Counted from the first letter of the stretch, positions 15,913 to 25,176 are shown. The stretch: DNA of 64,000 bases from Azospirillum oryzae (GCF_008364795.1 NZ_VTTM01000001.1:620001-684000); one strand, 5' to 3'. Numbers and translations are program-made. The notes: generated by a model from the letters alone, not told the origin.

Positions 15913-17945
15913 AGCAGGGTCCGCAATGCCTGACCGCGCGGGCTGGCAAGGTCGGGGTCGCGGTCCACCACCAGCCGGGCATCGTCCCGCGCGACCGCCA
16001 GCAGGTCGCCGTGCACGGCGAGGTCGGCCATCCGAAATCCGGGCAGGCCGGACTGCCGGGTGCCCAGCACCTCGCCGGCGCCGCGCAGGCGCAGATCCTC
16101 CTCGGCGATGACGAAGCCGTCCTCGGTATCGCGCAGGGTCTTCAGCCGCGCCCGCGCCGTCTCCGTCAGGTTCGAATCGAACATCAGCAGGCAGCTCGAC
16201 GGCTTCTCGCCGCGCCCGACCCGTCCGCGCAACTGATGGAGCTGGGCGAGGCCGAAGCGCTCGGCATGTTCGATCACCATCACGGTCGCCTCGGGCACAT
16301 TGACGCCGACCTCGATCACCGTGGTGGCGACCAGCACGTCCAGACTGCCCTCGGCGAAGGCGGCCATCACCGCGTCCTTGTCCGGCCCACGCATCTTGCC
16401 ATGGACCAGCCCGACCCGGTCGCCGAAGGTGGCGCGCAGAAAGGCGTGACGCTCGGTGGCGGCGGCAAGGTCGCTCTGTTCCGATTCGTCGACCAGCGGA
16501 CAAACCCAATAGACCCGCGCGCCCTCCGCCACCTTGCGCTGGATGCCGTGGACCACCTCCTCCAGCCGGTCGAGCGCGATGGTCACGGTCTGCACCGGCT
16601 TGCGGCCGGCCGGCTTTTCGGTCAGGCGCGACACGTCCATGTCGCCATAGGCGGTCAGCGTCAGCGTGCGCGGAATCGGGGTGGCGGTCATCACCAGCAC
16701 GTCGACCGCCCGGCCCTTGGCCGACAGCTGGAGGCGCTGATGGACGCCGAAGCGGTGCTGTTCGTCGATCACCGCCAGCGCCAGATCCTTGAAGGCGACA
16801 TCCTCCTGGAACAGGGCATGGGTGCCGACCAGCAGCGGCAGCTCGCCCGACGCCAGCCGGTCGAGCACGGCCTGACGCGCCTTGCCCTTGTCGCGGCCGG
16901 TCAGCAGGCCGATCTCCACGCCGGCGGCCTTGCACAACGGTGCGAGGCTTTCGGCATGCTGGCGGGCCAGGATTTCGGTGGGCGCCATCAGGGCGGCCTG
17001 GGCGCCGGATTCCACCGCGTTCAGCATCGCCATCAACGCGACCACGGTCTTGCCGCTGCCGACATCGCCCTGGAGGAGCCGCAGCATCCGCCGCTCGGCG
17101 GCCATGTCGGCGTAGATGTCTTCCAGCGAGGCCGCCTGCGAGCCGGTCAGCGAGAAGGGCAGAGCCGCCAGCGCAGCTTGGCGGAGCCTGCCGTCGCCCT
17201 CGGTCGCGCGCCCGGCCAGCCGGCGCTGGCTCGCCCGCACCAGCATCAGCGCCAGCTGGTTCGCCAGCAACTCGTCATAAGCCAGGCGGCAGCGGATCGG
17301 TGCGGTGGCGGCAAGGTCGCCCTCATCCTCCGGCGTGTGGGCACGCCGCAGCGCCTCGGCCCAGCTAGGCCACTGGCGACGGGCGAGCCATGCCGGATCC
17401 TGCCATTCATCGAGCGTCGGAATGTCGTCCAGGGCGGCGCGCACCGCCTTGCGCAGGGTCTTGGCCGGCAGGCCGGCGGTCATCGGATAGACCGGCTCCA
17501 CCAGTTCCAGTTCTTCCTTGGCATCGACCGGGACGACGGCATCGGGATGGGTGATCTGGGCGGTGTCGTTGAACCACTCCACCTTCCCGGAGACCACCAT
17601 GGTGGTGCCGGCCGGGATCTGCTTCGACAGCCAGTCGCCGCGGACATGGAAATAGACCAGCTCCAGCACGCCGGTCTCGTCGGTGCAGCGGATCTTGTAG
17701 GGATGGCGCGGGTTCACCGGCGGCGCGTGCGAATCGATGCGCACGGTCAGGGTGGCGATGCGCCCGTGCGGCGCCTGCGCGATTTTCGGAGAGAAGCGGC
17801 GGTCGACGACACCGCAGGGCAGATGCCACAGCAGGTCGACAACATGGGCGCCGGCGAGCTTCTCCACCAGCTTGCCCAGCCTGGGGCCGAGGCCGGGGAG
17901 TGCCGTGACCGGTTTGAACAGCGGAAAAAGAATGGCGGGACGCAC
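15864..17945 (-). CDS. recG: ATP-dependent DNA helicase RecG
   Basis: Replication-fork regression and branch-migration helicase of 693 residues. The N-terminal wedge/OB region includes PGLGPRLGKLVEKL and the fold near YKIRCTDETGVLELVYFH. Helicase motif I is LQGDVGSGKTVVAL, motif II VIDEQHRFGV, motif III MTATPIPRTL, and motif VI region QLHQLRGRVGRGE, followed by the RecG C-terminal part with LRLRGAGEVLGTRQSG. GTG 17945 gives the family length; the frame stays open to 18134 but the extra Pro/Arg-rich residues look spurious. It overlaps the 3' end of the DUF502 gene by 49 bases, tail to tail, so the two transcripts are partly complementary. Confidence 0.93.
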   Translation of the reverse strand: MRPAILFPLFKPVTALPGLGPRLGKLVEKLAGAHVVDLLWHLPCGVVDRRFSPKIAQAPHGRIATLTVRIDSHAPPVNPRHPYKIRCTDETGVLELVYFHVRGDWLSKQIPAGTTMVVSGKVEWFNDTAQITHPDAVVPVDAKEELELVEPVYPMTAGLPAKTLRKAVRAALDDIPTLDEWQDPAWLARRQWPSWAEALRRAHTPEDEGDLAATAPIRCRLAYDELLANQLALMLVRASQRRLAGRATEGDGRLRQAALAALPFSLTGSQAASLEDIYADMAAERRMLRLLQGDVGSGKTVVALMAMLNAVESGAQAALMAPTEILARQHAESLAPLCKAAGVEIGLLTGRDKGKARQAVLDRLASGELPLLVGTHALFQEDVAFKDLALAVIDEQHRFGVHQRLQLSAKGRAVDVLVMTATPIPRTLTLTAYGDMDVSRLTEKPAGRKPVQTVTIALDRLEEVVHGIQRKVAEGARVYWVCPLVDESEQSDLAAATERHAFLRATFGDRVGLVHGKMRGPDKDAVMAAFAEGSLDVLVATTVIEVGVNVPEATVMVIEHAERFGLAQLHQLRGRVGRGEKPSSCLLMFDSNLTETARARLKTLRDTEDGFVIAEEDLRLRGAGEVLGTRQSGLPGFRMADLAVHGDLLAVARDDARLVVDRDPDLASPRGQALRTLLYLFERDAAAKTLRSG

Positions 17946-18647
17946 GGGCGGGTCGCTACCGGGAAAGCCTTCGACGGCTTCCAGAAAGCCGGGTGGACCC
18001 AGCCACGTCAAGGCCACTGAACAGCATCGGAGAAAAGAAGGGACGGCGGAGCGCACCCGAGGCCAGGGGCCTATGGTGGGGGGCAACGTCGGCCTTGGAT
18101 TTGGCCGCGGACGCGCTCCGCCGATAGGTACCATCCGGAGGCAAACGGGAGAACCGGACGGTCATGTCCGATGGCAGGGGACCATCGGGAAGAGACACCA
18201 GATAAGAAGACGCTCATTCGTGACGGGCCGGTGTTTCAGGGGGGCTGGCCCGACCGCGTCACAAGAAGGACAATAGCCCGGCCGCCCTGTCCCCAACCTG
18301 ACTCGTCCATGAAATCCACTTCATGAACGGTGGTCGTCCCATTGGTTGCAATGGTCAACAGAATGCCGGTCCGCGGCACATTCCCGGGCCGCCGGAGCCA
18401 TCGAGCAGGGCCGGTCACTGAAGTTCTTTGGTGGCGGTTAGAACGGCGGCATGATCCGGTCACCAAATACGGGCGGCAATCGTCGCCTCGATAGAATCCG
18501 AAGTGGTAATTCTTAATCCCTGCCGGAGATATCTGGCATTTAAAGTTCTTTTAACCCTATTCGACGCCTAATCGGCCTCGCGGGACGTTCATCCCGAGAA
18601 GACGCTCTACCGATCATTAGACCCACACGACACCAATGGAGCTCCCC
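17946..18647. other. about 700 bases without a convincing gene
   Basis: The first 190 bases are only an open extension of the recG frame. The rest carries no ORF with a credible ribosome site and family. A perfect dyad CATGAA-N6-TTCATG lies at 18308-18325. The final 120 bases before the next gene are AT-rich (around 18500-18560), a plausible promoter zone for the 79-residue protein. Confidence 0.45.
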
Positions 18648-18887
18648 ATGCCCGCACAGAAGGTCGCCGATGAAGTCCGCTTGGCCAGCCGCATCCATGC
18701 GCGCCTGCTGGACGCCTTCATCGACTTGACGGAGCGGGAACTGGCCGGATTGGCACCGGGCTTCGCCGAGGAAAGCCTGACGGAAGCCCTGGAGGCATTG
18801 CGCGCCGCCCGTAAGAACTACGGCACGACCGCCGGGGTGATGGTCGTCTCGAACCTGGAGTTGCCGCAGGCCTCCAACGCCGCCTGA
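18648..18887 (+). CDS. small hypothetical protein
   Basis: A 79-residue acidic, mostly helical protein (RLASRIHARLLDAFIDLTER, then a helix rich in Glu, Ala and Leu). It has no signal peptide, membrane segment or recognised domain. GGAG at 18638-18641, six bases before ATG 18648, decides the start over an ATG at 18636. It stands alone: the next gene is on the opposite strand. Confidence 0.6.
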   Translation: MPAQKVADEVRLASRIHARLLDAFIDLTERELAGLAPGFAEESLTEALEALRAARKNYGTTAGVMVVSNLELPQASNAA

Positions 18888-18913
18888 TCCCGGGGGGTTC
18901 CGCCCAACTCCGG

Positions 18914-19204
18914 TCAGGCGGAGGCCGGCTTGCGGGTGCGTGATTTACGCGCCTTGGGAGGCTCGGGAGTCGTCTGTTCCGGTTCGGCGGATTTCACGAA
19001 CGCCCGCGGCTTCGCATTGGTGGTCTTGCGCGGGGCCTTCACCATCGCGATGACCGGGGCGACATCGGCAACGGTCGCCGCCTCGGCCAGAATCGCACGC
19101 TCGGCCTGGAACCAGTGGTCGGCGTCGCGGCCGTTCGGACGGCCCTCTTCCAGCCAGATCGCATAGGCGCGGTCACGGATGCGCTGTTCGACATCCACGC
19201 TCAT
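18914..19204 (-). CDS. DUF2934 domain protein
   Basis: A 96-residue protein. The N-terminal 40 residues hold the DUF2934 pattern QRIRDRAYAIWLEEGRPNGRD followed by HWFQAE, a short helical motif common in plant-associated proteobacteria. The remainder is a low-complexity tail rich in Lys, Pro, Ala and Thr that ends in KSRTRKPASA and could bind nucleic acid. A GGGGAG sequence precedes ATG 19204. The function of the domain is not known. Confidence 0.75.
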   Translation of the reverse strand: MSVDVEQRIRDRAYAIWLEEGRPNGRDADHWFQAERAILAEAATVADVAPVIAMVKAPRKTTNAKPRAFVKSAEPEQTTPEPPKARKSRTRKPASA

Positions 19205-19328
19205 CACATCTCCCCTGGGAATGGTGGTTGGGCTTGCTGCGATGCGAAGACTGCACAATTTGTTAATTACACGCAACCAAGCGGATCGTTATCGGCCCTC
19301 CGCCGCAGACCGCGGCACTCCCCGGCCT

Positions 19329-20336
19329 TCACTCCGATGACGTTTCGCCGTGATCGGGCTGCCGGCCCTGCTGGACCTCGCGCCATTTGGCGACGTTGCG
19401 GTTGTGGTCGGTCAGCGACTTTGCGAAAACATGGCCGCCGGTGCCGTCGGCAACGAAATACAAGAACTCGTGCCGCTCCGGCTTCATCACCGCCTGGATC
19501 GACGCCTTGCCCGGATTTGCGATCGGACCCGGCGGAAGGCCGGTCGCCACATAGGTGTTGTAGGGCGATTCGAACTTCCAGTCGTTTCGCGTGAGCGCCC
19601 GCCCCAACTCGCCGTTGCCATCGGTCAGCGCGTAGATCACCGTCGGATCCGACTGCAGCTTCATGCCGGCTTCCAGCCGATTGACGAAAACCCCCGCCAC
19701 CCGCGGTCGCTCGGCGGCGACACCGGTCTCCTTTTCGACGATGGACGCCAGCGTCAGCGCCTGCTGCGGCGTTTCGAAGGGAAGGTTCTGGTCGCGGGTC
19801 TTCCACGCCTCCGCCAAGGTCTGGGTCATCGCCGTCTGCATCCGCTCGATCAGGGCGGTGCGGCTGTCGCCATAGGCGAAGTGGTAGGTCTCCGGCAGAA
19901 GCGAGCCTTCCTTCGGCGGCTTCGCGAGGTCGCCGGTCAGCACGGCTTCCCGTTCCAGAAGCGCCACCACCTGGGCCGAGGTCAGCCCTTCCGGCACGGT
20001 GAGGCGATGCACGACGGTGCGGCCCTGGCGCATCTGCTCCAAGACCCCCTCGATGCTGATTCCCGCGGGGAACTGGTATTCGCCGGCCTTCAACTCACGG
20101 AAGGTGCCGGACAACTTGGCAGCGGCGACGAACACCAGCGGCGAGCCGATCACGCCGGATTCGCCCAGCGTGATGGCAATGGCCTCAAGCCCGCTGCCGC
20201 GCGGGATGACGACGGTCTCGACCTGCTCCAACGGTCCGGGGGCCGAATAGCGCTGGTAACCCCAGACGCCGATTCCGCCCGCCGCACCGACCGCGAGGGC
20301 CAGCGTCCCCGCGAAAATCCGGAGACCCCAACCCAT
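19329..20336 (-). CDS. mltG: endolytic murein transglycosylase MltG
   Basis: Inner-membrane lytic transglycosylase of 335 residues that cuts nascent glycan strands and so sets their length. There is one N-terminal membrane helix (about 6-27), then a LysM-like region (VIPRGSGLEAIAITL) and the YceG catalytic domain. The catalytic Glu is Glu 201 in TLASIVEKETG, with KLQSDPTVIYAL and PYNTYVATGLPPGPIANPG downstream, all family hallmarks. It follows fabF on the same strand by 48 bases, the conserved fabF-mltG order, and is probably the last gene of the fab operon. Confidence 0.95.
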   Translation of the reverse strand: MGWGLRIFAGTLALAVGAAGGIGVWGYQRYSAPGPLEQVETVVIPRGSGLEAIAITLGESGVIGSPLVFVAAAKLSGTFRELKAGEYQFPAGISIEGVLEQMRQGRTVVHRLTVPEGLTSAQVVALLEREAVLTGDLAKPPKEGSLLPETYHFAYGDSRTALIERMQTAMTQTLAEAWKTRDQNLPFETPQQALTLASIVEKETGVAAERPRVAGVFVNRLEAGMKLQSDPTVIYALTDGNGELGRALTRNDWKFESPYNTYVATGLPPGPIANPGKASIQAVMKPERHEFLYFVADGTGGHVFAKSLTDHNRNVAKWREVQQGRQPDHGETSSE

Positions 20337-20384
20337 CGCTCACCTCTTGAAGACTGCAGACCGCAACGTCGGTGGGAGCTTCGC

Positions 20385-21647
20385 TTACGCGAATTCCTTG
20401 AACACCAGCGAGGCGTTGGTGCCGCCGAACCCGAAGGAGTTCGACAGCGCAGCACGCACGCGGCGCTCCTGCGCGACCTTCGGCACCAGATTGACGCCCA
20501 TGCAGCTTTCCGACGGATTGTCGAGATTGAGCGTGGGCGGCACGATGCCGTGATTGATCGCCTTGATCGAGTAGATCGCCTCGACCGCACCGGCGGCCCC
20601 CAGCAGGTGGCCGATGGCCGACTTGGTGGAGGACATCGCCAAGTTGTCCATGGCGTCGCCGAACAGGCGCTTGACCGCACCCAGCTCGATCTCGTCGCCG
20701 AGCGGCGTCGAGGTGCCGTGGGCGTTGACGTAATCGATGTCGGACGGGTTCAGCCCGGCGCGCTTCAGCGCACCCTTCATGGCACGGAAACCGCCATTGC
20801 CATCCTCCGCCGGGGCGGAGATGTGGTAGGCGTCGCCCGACAGGCCGTAACCGACGACCTCGGCATAGATGGTGGCGCCGCGCTTCTTGGCGTGCTCCAG
20901 CTCTTCCAGCACGACGACACCGGCACCCTCGCCGATGACGAAGCCGTCGCGGTCCTTGTCATAGGGACGCGACGCCTTCTCGGGCGTGTCGTTGAAGTTG
21001 GTGGACAGCGCGCGCATGGCGGCGAAACCGCCGACGCCGAGACGGCTGACCGCCGCCTCCGTGCCGCCGGCGACCATGACGTCGGCATCGTCCCACATGA
21101 TCAGACGGGCGGCATCGCCGATGGCGTGCGCGCCGGTCGAGCAGGCGGTGACGACCGCGTGGTTGGGTCCCTTGAAGCCGTGCTGGATCGAAATGTGGCC
21201 GGAGGCCAGATTGATCAGGCAGCCGGGGATGAAGAAGGGCGACAGGCGTCGCGGACCCTTTTCATGCAGGGTCACGGCGCCGTCGGCGATGCCCGGAAGG
21301 CCGCCGATGCCCGAACCGACCATGACGCCGGTCCGCTCGCGCTCTTCATCGGTCTGGGGAGTCCAACCCGAATCCTTGATTGCTTCCTGCGCCGCGGCGA
21401 TGGCGAAGACGATGAAATCATCCATCTTGCGCTGATCCTTCGGCGAAACGAAGGAGTCGGCGTTGAACTCGCCGTCACCCGTTCCGCGCGGGAGCTGCCC
21501 GGCGACTTTGGAGGCCAGGTCCGAAGCATCGAACCCCGTGATGCCGCGGATTCCCGAATTTCCGGAAATCAGCCGCTCCCAGTTCAGCGCGTGGCCGACG
21601 CCGAGCGGCGTGACCATACCGAGTCCGGTGACGACGACACGTCTCAT
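20385..21647 (-). CDS. fabF: beta-ketoacyl-ACP synthase II
   Basis: Condensing enzyme of 420 residues that elongates acyl-ACP with malonyl-ACP in fatty-acid synthesis. The active-site triad is intact: Cys 169 in VTACSTGAHAIGDA, His 310 in VNAHGTSTPLGD and His 347 in SAIGHLLGAAG. The C-terminus NSFGFGGTNASLVF is also typical. The length is normal. It lies 127 bases after acpP in the operon fabD-fabG-acpP-fabF-mltG. Confidence 0.97.
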   Translation of the reverse strand: MRRVVVTGLGMVTPLGVGHALNWERLISGNSGIRGITGFDASDLASKVAGQLPRGTGDGEFNADSFVSPKDQRKMDDFIVFAIAAAQEAIKDSGWTPQTDEERERTGVMVGSGIGGLPGIADGAVTLHEKGPRRLSPFFIPGCLINLASGHISIQHGFKGPNHAVVTACSTGAHAIGDAARLIMWDDADVMVAGGTEAAVSRLGVGGFAAMRALSTNFNDTPEKASRPYDKDRDGFVIGEGAGVVVLEELEHAKKRGATIYAEVVGYGLSGDAYHISAPAEDGNGGFRAMKGALKRAGLNPSDIDYVNAHGTSTPLGDEIELGAVKRLFGDAMDNLAMSSTKSAIGHLLGAAGAVEAIYSIKAINHGIVPPTLNLDNPSESCMGVNLVPKVAQERRVRAALSNSFGFGGTNASLVFKEFA

Positions 21648-21774
21648 GAGGCTGTTCCTTGACCTTTCCTCGAATAAACTGTCGACGATCTGGTCGTCGA
21701 CGGCCAGGCCCCGCGCTGCTGGTATCGCAAATGCGGTTCGCCTGGCCCTCGGGGGCTCAATGCCCGCGGCCCGA

Positions 21775-22014
21775 TCAGGCGGCGGCGTTGGCCTTGATGA
21801 AGTCGATGGCGTCCTTCACCGACAGGATCTTCTCCGCGGCGTCGTCCGGGATCTCGACACCGAACTCTTCCTCGAAGGCCATGACCAGCTCGACGGTGTC
21901 GAGGCTGTCGGCGCCCAGATCGTCGATGAAGGAGGCGTTCTCCACCACCTTCGACTCCTCGACACCCAGGTGGTCCACAACGATCTTCTTCACGCGCTCG
22001 GCGATGTCGCTCAT
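21775..22014 (-). CDS. acpP: acyl carrier protein
   Basis: Acidic 79-residue carrier protein of fatty-acid synthesis. Ser 37 in [10 protein letters not shown] is the phosphopantetheine attachment site. Its surroundings ([20 protein letters not shown]) and the C-terminal helix match type II ACPs closely. It lies between fabG and fabF, with gaps of 188 and 127 bases, large enough for its own promoter. Confidence 0.97.
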   Translation of the reverse strand: MSDIAERVKKIVVDHLGVEESKVVENASFIDDLGADSLDTVELVMAFEEEFGVEIPDDAAEKILSVKDAIDFIKANAAA

Positions 22015-22202
22015 CTTTTAAGACCTTCCAATCCTTGAAACCGCTCGGGATAATCCGGTCGGAGCAACACGCGAAGAACGTGCCGTCCTGCCGCGAAAAG
22101 CCCCGTCCGATAACACATTTCAGCAGCCTTGACCAGCACCCGCGAGGGAGCCCGGTTGGCGCCGTTCTTCACACGTGGCGATGCCGCCCCGTCGGATCCT
22201 CA

Positions 22203-22940
22203 TCAGATCATGGCCATGCCGCCGTTGATGTGCAGCGTCTGGCCGGTGACGTAGGCGGCCTCCTCGCTCGCGAGGTACACGACCCCGGCGGCGATCTCGT
22301 CCGGCTGGCCCATGCGGCCGGCCGGAATGGCGGGGAGCAGCTTCTGCTTCTGCTCGTCGTTCAGGGCGTCGGTCATGGCCGTGGTAATGAACCCCGGCGC
22401 GACGCAGTTGACGGTGATGTTGCGCGAGGCCAGCTCGGCGGCCAGCGACTTCGACATGCCGATCAGACCGGCCTTCGACGCGGCGTAATTGGCCTGCCCC
22501 GGATTGCCGGTGACGCCGACGACCGACGTGATGTTGACGATGCGGCCCCAGCGGCGCTTCATCATGCCGCGCATGGCGGCCCGCGACAGGCGGAAGGCCG
22601 CCGTCAGGTTCACGTCGATGACCGACTGCCAGTCCTCGTCCTTCAGGCGCATCGCGATCTGGTCGCGGGTCAGCCCGGCGTTGTTGACGAGGATGTCGAT
22701 CTTGCCCAGGGCCGCCTCGGCGTCCTTGAACAGCTGCTCGGTCGCCGCGGCCTCGGACAGGTTGCCGGGCACGACGAAGGCGCGCTCACCCAACTCGGCG
22801 GCCAGGGCCTCCAGCGGGGCAACGCGGGTGCCGGACAGCGCGACGGCGGCGCCCTGGGCATGCAGCGCACGGGCGATCGACGCGCCGATGCCGCCGGACG
22901 CGCCGGTGACGAGGGCCGACTTGCCGGTCAGGTCAAACAT
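22203..22940 (-). CDS. fabG: 3-oxoacyl-ACP reductase
   Basis: NADPH-dependent reductase of 245 residues. The cofactor loop is TGASGGIG and the catalytic residues are Ser 139, Tyr 152 and Lys 156 (YAASK). NNAG, the PGF segment and the terminal GQTLHINGGMAMI match FabG. ATG 22940 has GAGG seven bases upstream; a GTG at 22952 is less likely. It sits between fabD and acpP, which supports the fatty-acid role over a generic SDR. Confidence 0.96.
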   Translation of the reverse strand: MFDLTGKSALVTGASGGIGASIARALHAQGAAVALSGTRVAPLEALAAELGERAFVVPGNLSEAAATEQLFKDAEAALGKIDILVNNAGLTRDQIAMRLKDEDWQSVIDVNLTAAFRLSRAAMRGMMKRRWGRIVNITSVVGVTGNPGQANYAASKAGLIGMSKSLAAELASRNITVNCVAPGFITTAMTDALNDEQKQKLLPAIPAGRMGQPDEIAAGVVYLASEEAAYVTGQTLHINGGMAMI

Positions 22941-22981
22941 GGATGGCCTCACGAGGCTGATGTATCACGGGTCTGATGCGG

Positions 22982-23923
22982 TCACAGGGTCTTCAGGAAC
23001 GACTCGACATCGGCCGGCGTTCCGACCGACACCGCCGCCAGATCCTTGTCGATGCGCTTGGTCAGCCCGGCGAGAACCTTGCCCGACCCGACCTCGACCA
23101 GCCGCTCGACCCCCTGCTCCTTCATATAGAGCACGCATTCGCGCCAGCGCACCATGCCGGTCACCTGTTCGACCAGCAGGCGGCGGATGGTATTGGGATC
23201 CGACACCGCAGACGCGGTGACGTTCGCCACCACCGGAACCACCGGGGCGGAAATCGTGACGTTCGCCAGAGCCTCCGCCATCGCGTCGGCGGCGGGCTGC
23301 ATCAGCGAGCAATGGAAGGGCGCCGACACCGGCAGGCGCACCGAGCGTTTCAGCCCGCGTTCCGCCGCCAGCGCAATGGCGCGGTCGATGGCGTCGGCGC
23401 TGCCGGAAATCACCACCTGCCCGACCGAGTTGTCGTTGGCGATGCTGCACACTTCGCCCTGGGCGGCGTCGGCGGCGATCGCCTGCGCCTGATCCAGGTC
23501 GGCGCCCAGCAGGGCCGCCATCGCGCCCTTGCCGACCGGCACCGCCTTCTGCATCGCCTGCCCGCGCAGCTTCAGCAGGCGCGCGGTGTCGCCCAGCGAG
23601 AAGGCGCCGGCGGCGCAGAGCGCCGAATATTCGCCCAACGAGTGGCCGGCGACGAAGGTGGCATGCTTGGACAGGTCGACCCCGCCCTCGCTCGCCAGAA
23701 CCCGCATCACCGCGACGCTGACCGCCATCAGGGCGGGCTGCGCGTTCTCGGTCAGGGTCAGATCTGCCTCCGGGCCTTCGACCATCAGTCGCGACAGCCG
23801 CTGGTTCAGCGCGTCGTCCACCTCTTCGAAGGTGTGACGAGCGACTTCGAACGCTTCGGCGAGTTCGCGGCCCATGCCGACAGCCTGGCTGCCCTGCCCC
23901 GGAAAGACGAACGCCCTGGTCAT
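22982..23923 (-). CDS. fabD: malonyl-CoA:ACP transacylase
   Basis: Enzyme of 313 residues that loads malonyl groups on ACP. Nucleophile Ser 95 lies in VAGHSLGEYSAL and the partner His 204 in SAPFHCSLM; the N-terminal FVFPGQGSQ is the family signature. It is first of the fab genes. Its own ribosome site is poor, but its ATG overlaps the stop of a 23-codon upstream ORF (ATGA), so translation may be coupled. Confidence 0.96.
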   Translation of the reverse strand: MTRAFVFPGQGSQAVGMGRELAEAFEVARHTFEEVDDALNQRLSRLMVEGPEADLTLTENAQPALMAVSVAVMRVLASEGGVDLSKHATFVAGHSLGEYSALCAAGAFSLGDTARLLKLRGQAMQKAVPVGKGAMAALLGADLDQAQAIAADAAQGEVCSIANDNSVGQVVISGSADAIDRAIALAAERGLKRSVRLPVSAPFHCSLMQPAADAMAEALANVTISAPVVPVVANVTASAVSDPNTIRRLLVEQVTGMVRWRECVLYMKEQGVERLVEVGSGKVLAGLTKRIDKDLAAVSVGTPADVESFLKTL

Positions 23924-23991
23924 GCTTCGGTGAAACCCTGGATGAATGCGCCCCGCCCCTGCGGCGGCACCATGGATTGGGCGACAGTCAT
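23920..23991 (-). CDS. possible 23-residue leader peptide of fabD
   Basis: A short ORF starts at ATG 23991 behind GTGAGGGT and ends in a TGA that overlaps the fabD ATG. The peptide begins MTVAQSMVPPQGRG and has no recognisable run of one amino acid. A start at the second ATG is also possible. Its value is as a translational coupling element, since fabD lacks a clear ribosome site. Whether it is translated is unknown. Confidence 0.35.
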   Translation of the reverse strand: MTVAQSMVPPQGRGAFIQGFTEA

Positions 23992-24067
23992 ACCCTCACT
24001 TTTTAGCAAGTCAAGCGACGCGCGATGACCAAAGCGACAATGGTGCGATAAAACGCCACGTATTGAT

Positions 24068-24164
24068 GCAGAAGGCCCACGAAAAACCGCCGTGCGGAAG
24101 GGGTTGTTCGTGGGCTGACCCAGACGTACCGCGAATTGGGTCTTGTGGGTCTTGGGCCTTCTGC
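24068..24164 (-). promoter_or_regulatory. competing inverted repeats in the fabD leader
   Basis: Left arm GCAGAAGGCCCA (24068-24079) is complementary to TGGGCCTTCTGC (24153-24164). Overlapping it, GCCCACGAA (24075-24083) is complementary to TTCGTGGGC (24107-24115), with four more pairs inside (AACC/GGTT). The two stems share bases 24075-24079 and exclude each other. A small CCGC-ACG-GCGG hairpin followed by TTTTT on the minus strand lies within. The layout resembles an attenuator, or it may simply end the acyltransferase transcript. Confidence 0.5.
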
Positions 24165-24189
24165 TGCGGCGCAAATCATAGGGCCGCGG

Positions 24190-25176
24190 TCATGCCTTGC
24201 CCACCAGCGCCACCCTGGTCCAGGGCCTGATCCGCGCCAACGATTCCAGCACCATCGGGCCGATCAAGCCGGCAATCAGCGCCACGCAGAAAATCACGCC
24301 GTCCGCGGCGTTCAGCCGGTGCAGCACCACCCTCGCACCGGCGGCGAACAGGGCGTGATGCAGGTAGATGGCGTAGGAGGAGGCTCCCACCATCCGGAAA
24401 ACCCGGCCCGGCGGCATGGCATGCAGCAGCGTCACCGCTCCGCCCATCCCGCACAGCAGTGCGACGCCGCTGTTCCAGCCAAAATGCGGCAGGTGCCCCC
24501 AAAGCGACGCCTGATGCAGGGCCACGCCGATGGCGAGCGCGGCACCGGCGGCGCCCAGCATCGCCTGGCGGGGAACCATGGCGCGGAAGCGGGTCACCCC
24601 CACCCCCAGCAGGAAGTGCGGCAACAGGAAGCAGGCCTCGTTCACCGACAGGACGTTCGAATCGACATGAACCATCAGGCACGCAGCCACCGCAGCCGCC
24701 ATGGCGAGCGCGAAGCCCCCCGGCCGGTCCATCGTGTGCAGCGCGTCGAGCAGCGCGACGCCCGTGAAGATCAGGAACAGCGCCTGCAGATACCAGAAGT
24801 GGGCATAGGAGAAGACGTAGATCCGCCACATCGAATCGGGGGCAGCGGTCCCGTTCGCACCGGGCGCATGGGTCTGCAGCAGATAGAAGAGTGTCGACAC
24901 CACCAGGAACGGAAAGCCCAGCCGGCGCAGCTTCTTGACGAAGAAGGTGCTCAGCCGGTCGCCTCTGGCCGGGTTCAGGGCGTACACGAGCCCCGAGATG
25001 AAGGTGAAGAGCGGCATGCGGATCAGTTCGAAGCTGTCGGTGGCATAGCGGTAGACCGACCCATCCGCCACCTGCATGCCGGCCCCGGGAATGCCGACCA
25101 CGTGGTAGGCGACCAGCAGGATGCAGGCCAGCCCCCTCAATTCCACGACATGATACGGCAACATGTTCTTGCGCAT
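24190..25176 (-). CDS. acyltransferase 3 family membrane protein
   Basis: Integral membrane O-acyltransferase-like protein of 328 residues with about ten hydrophobic helices. The N-terminal VELRGLACILLVAYHV is the family pattern with the conserved active-site His, and RMPLFTFISGLVYA is the second motif. The C-terminus SSYAIYLHHALFAAGARV is also typical. ATG 25176 is chosen because GGAG lies about eight bases upstream; the frame stays open to 25452. Such proteins modify polysaccharides or lipids at the membrane; the substrate here is unknown. It is upstream of fabD on the same strand but separated by a structured 266-base gap. Confidence 0.85.
   Translation of the reverse strand: MRKNMLPYHVVELRGLACILLVAYHVVGIPGAGMQVADGSVYRYATDSFELIRMPLFTFISGLVYALNPARGDRLSTFFVKKLRRLGFPFLVVSTLFYLLQTHAPGANGTAAPDSMWRIYVFSYAHFWYLQALFLIFTGVALLDALHTMDRPGGFALAMAAAVAACLMVHVDSNVLSVNEACFLLPHFLLGVGVTRFRAMVPRQAMLGAAGAALAIGVALHQASLWGHLPHFGWNSGVALLCGMGGAVTLLHAMPPGRVFRMVGASSYAIYLHHALFAAGARVVLHRLNAADGVIFCVALIAGLIGPMVLESLARIRPWTRVALVGKA

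Noticed and set aside
16011-18020. A 669-codon plus-strand open frame across recG
   Set aside because: It is the antisense shadow of the recG motifs and has no family resemblance or ribosome site.
17946-18134. A longer RecG N-terminus
   Set aside because: The extra residues are Pro/Arg-rich and unlike RecG; GTG 17945 gives the expected length, although this start is not certain.
18236-18466. A 76-codon minus-strand ORF in the gene-free stretch after recG
   Set aside because: No ribosome site, no recognisable domain, composition not like a real protein.
23992-24174. An 84-codon version of the ORF upstream of fabD
   Set aside because: Only the last 23 codons have a ribosome site; the earlier part overlaps the inverted repeats and is Arg-rich nonsense-like sequence.
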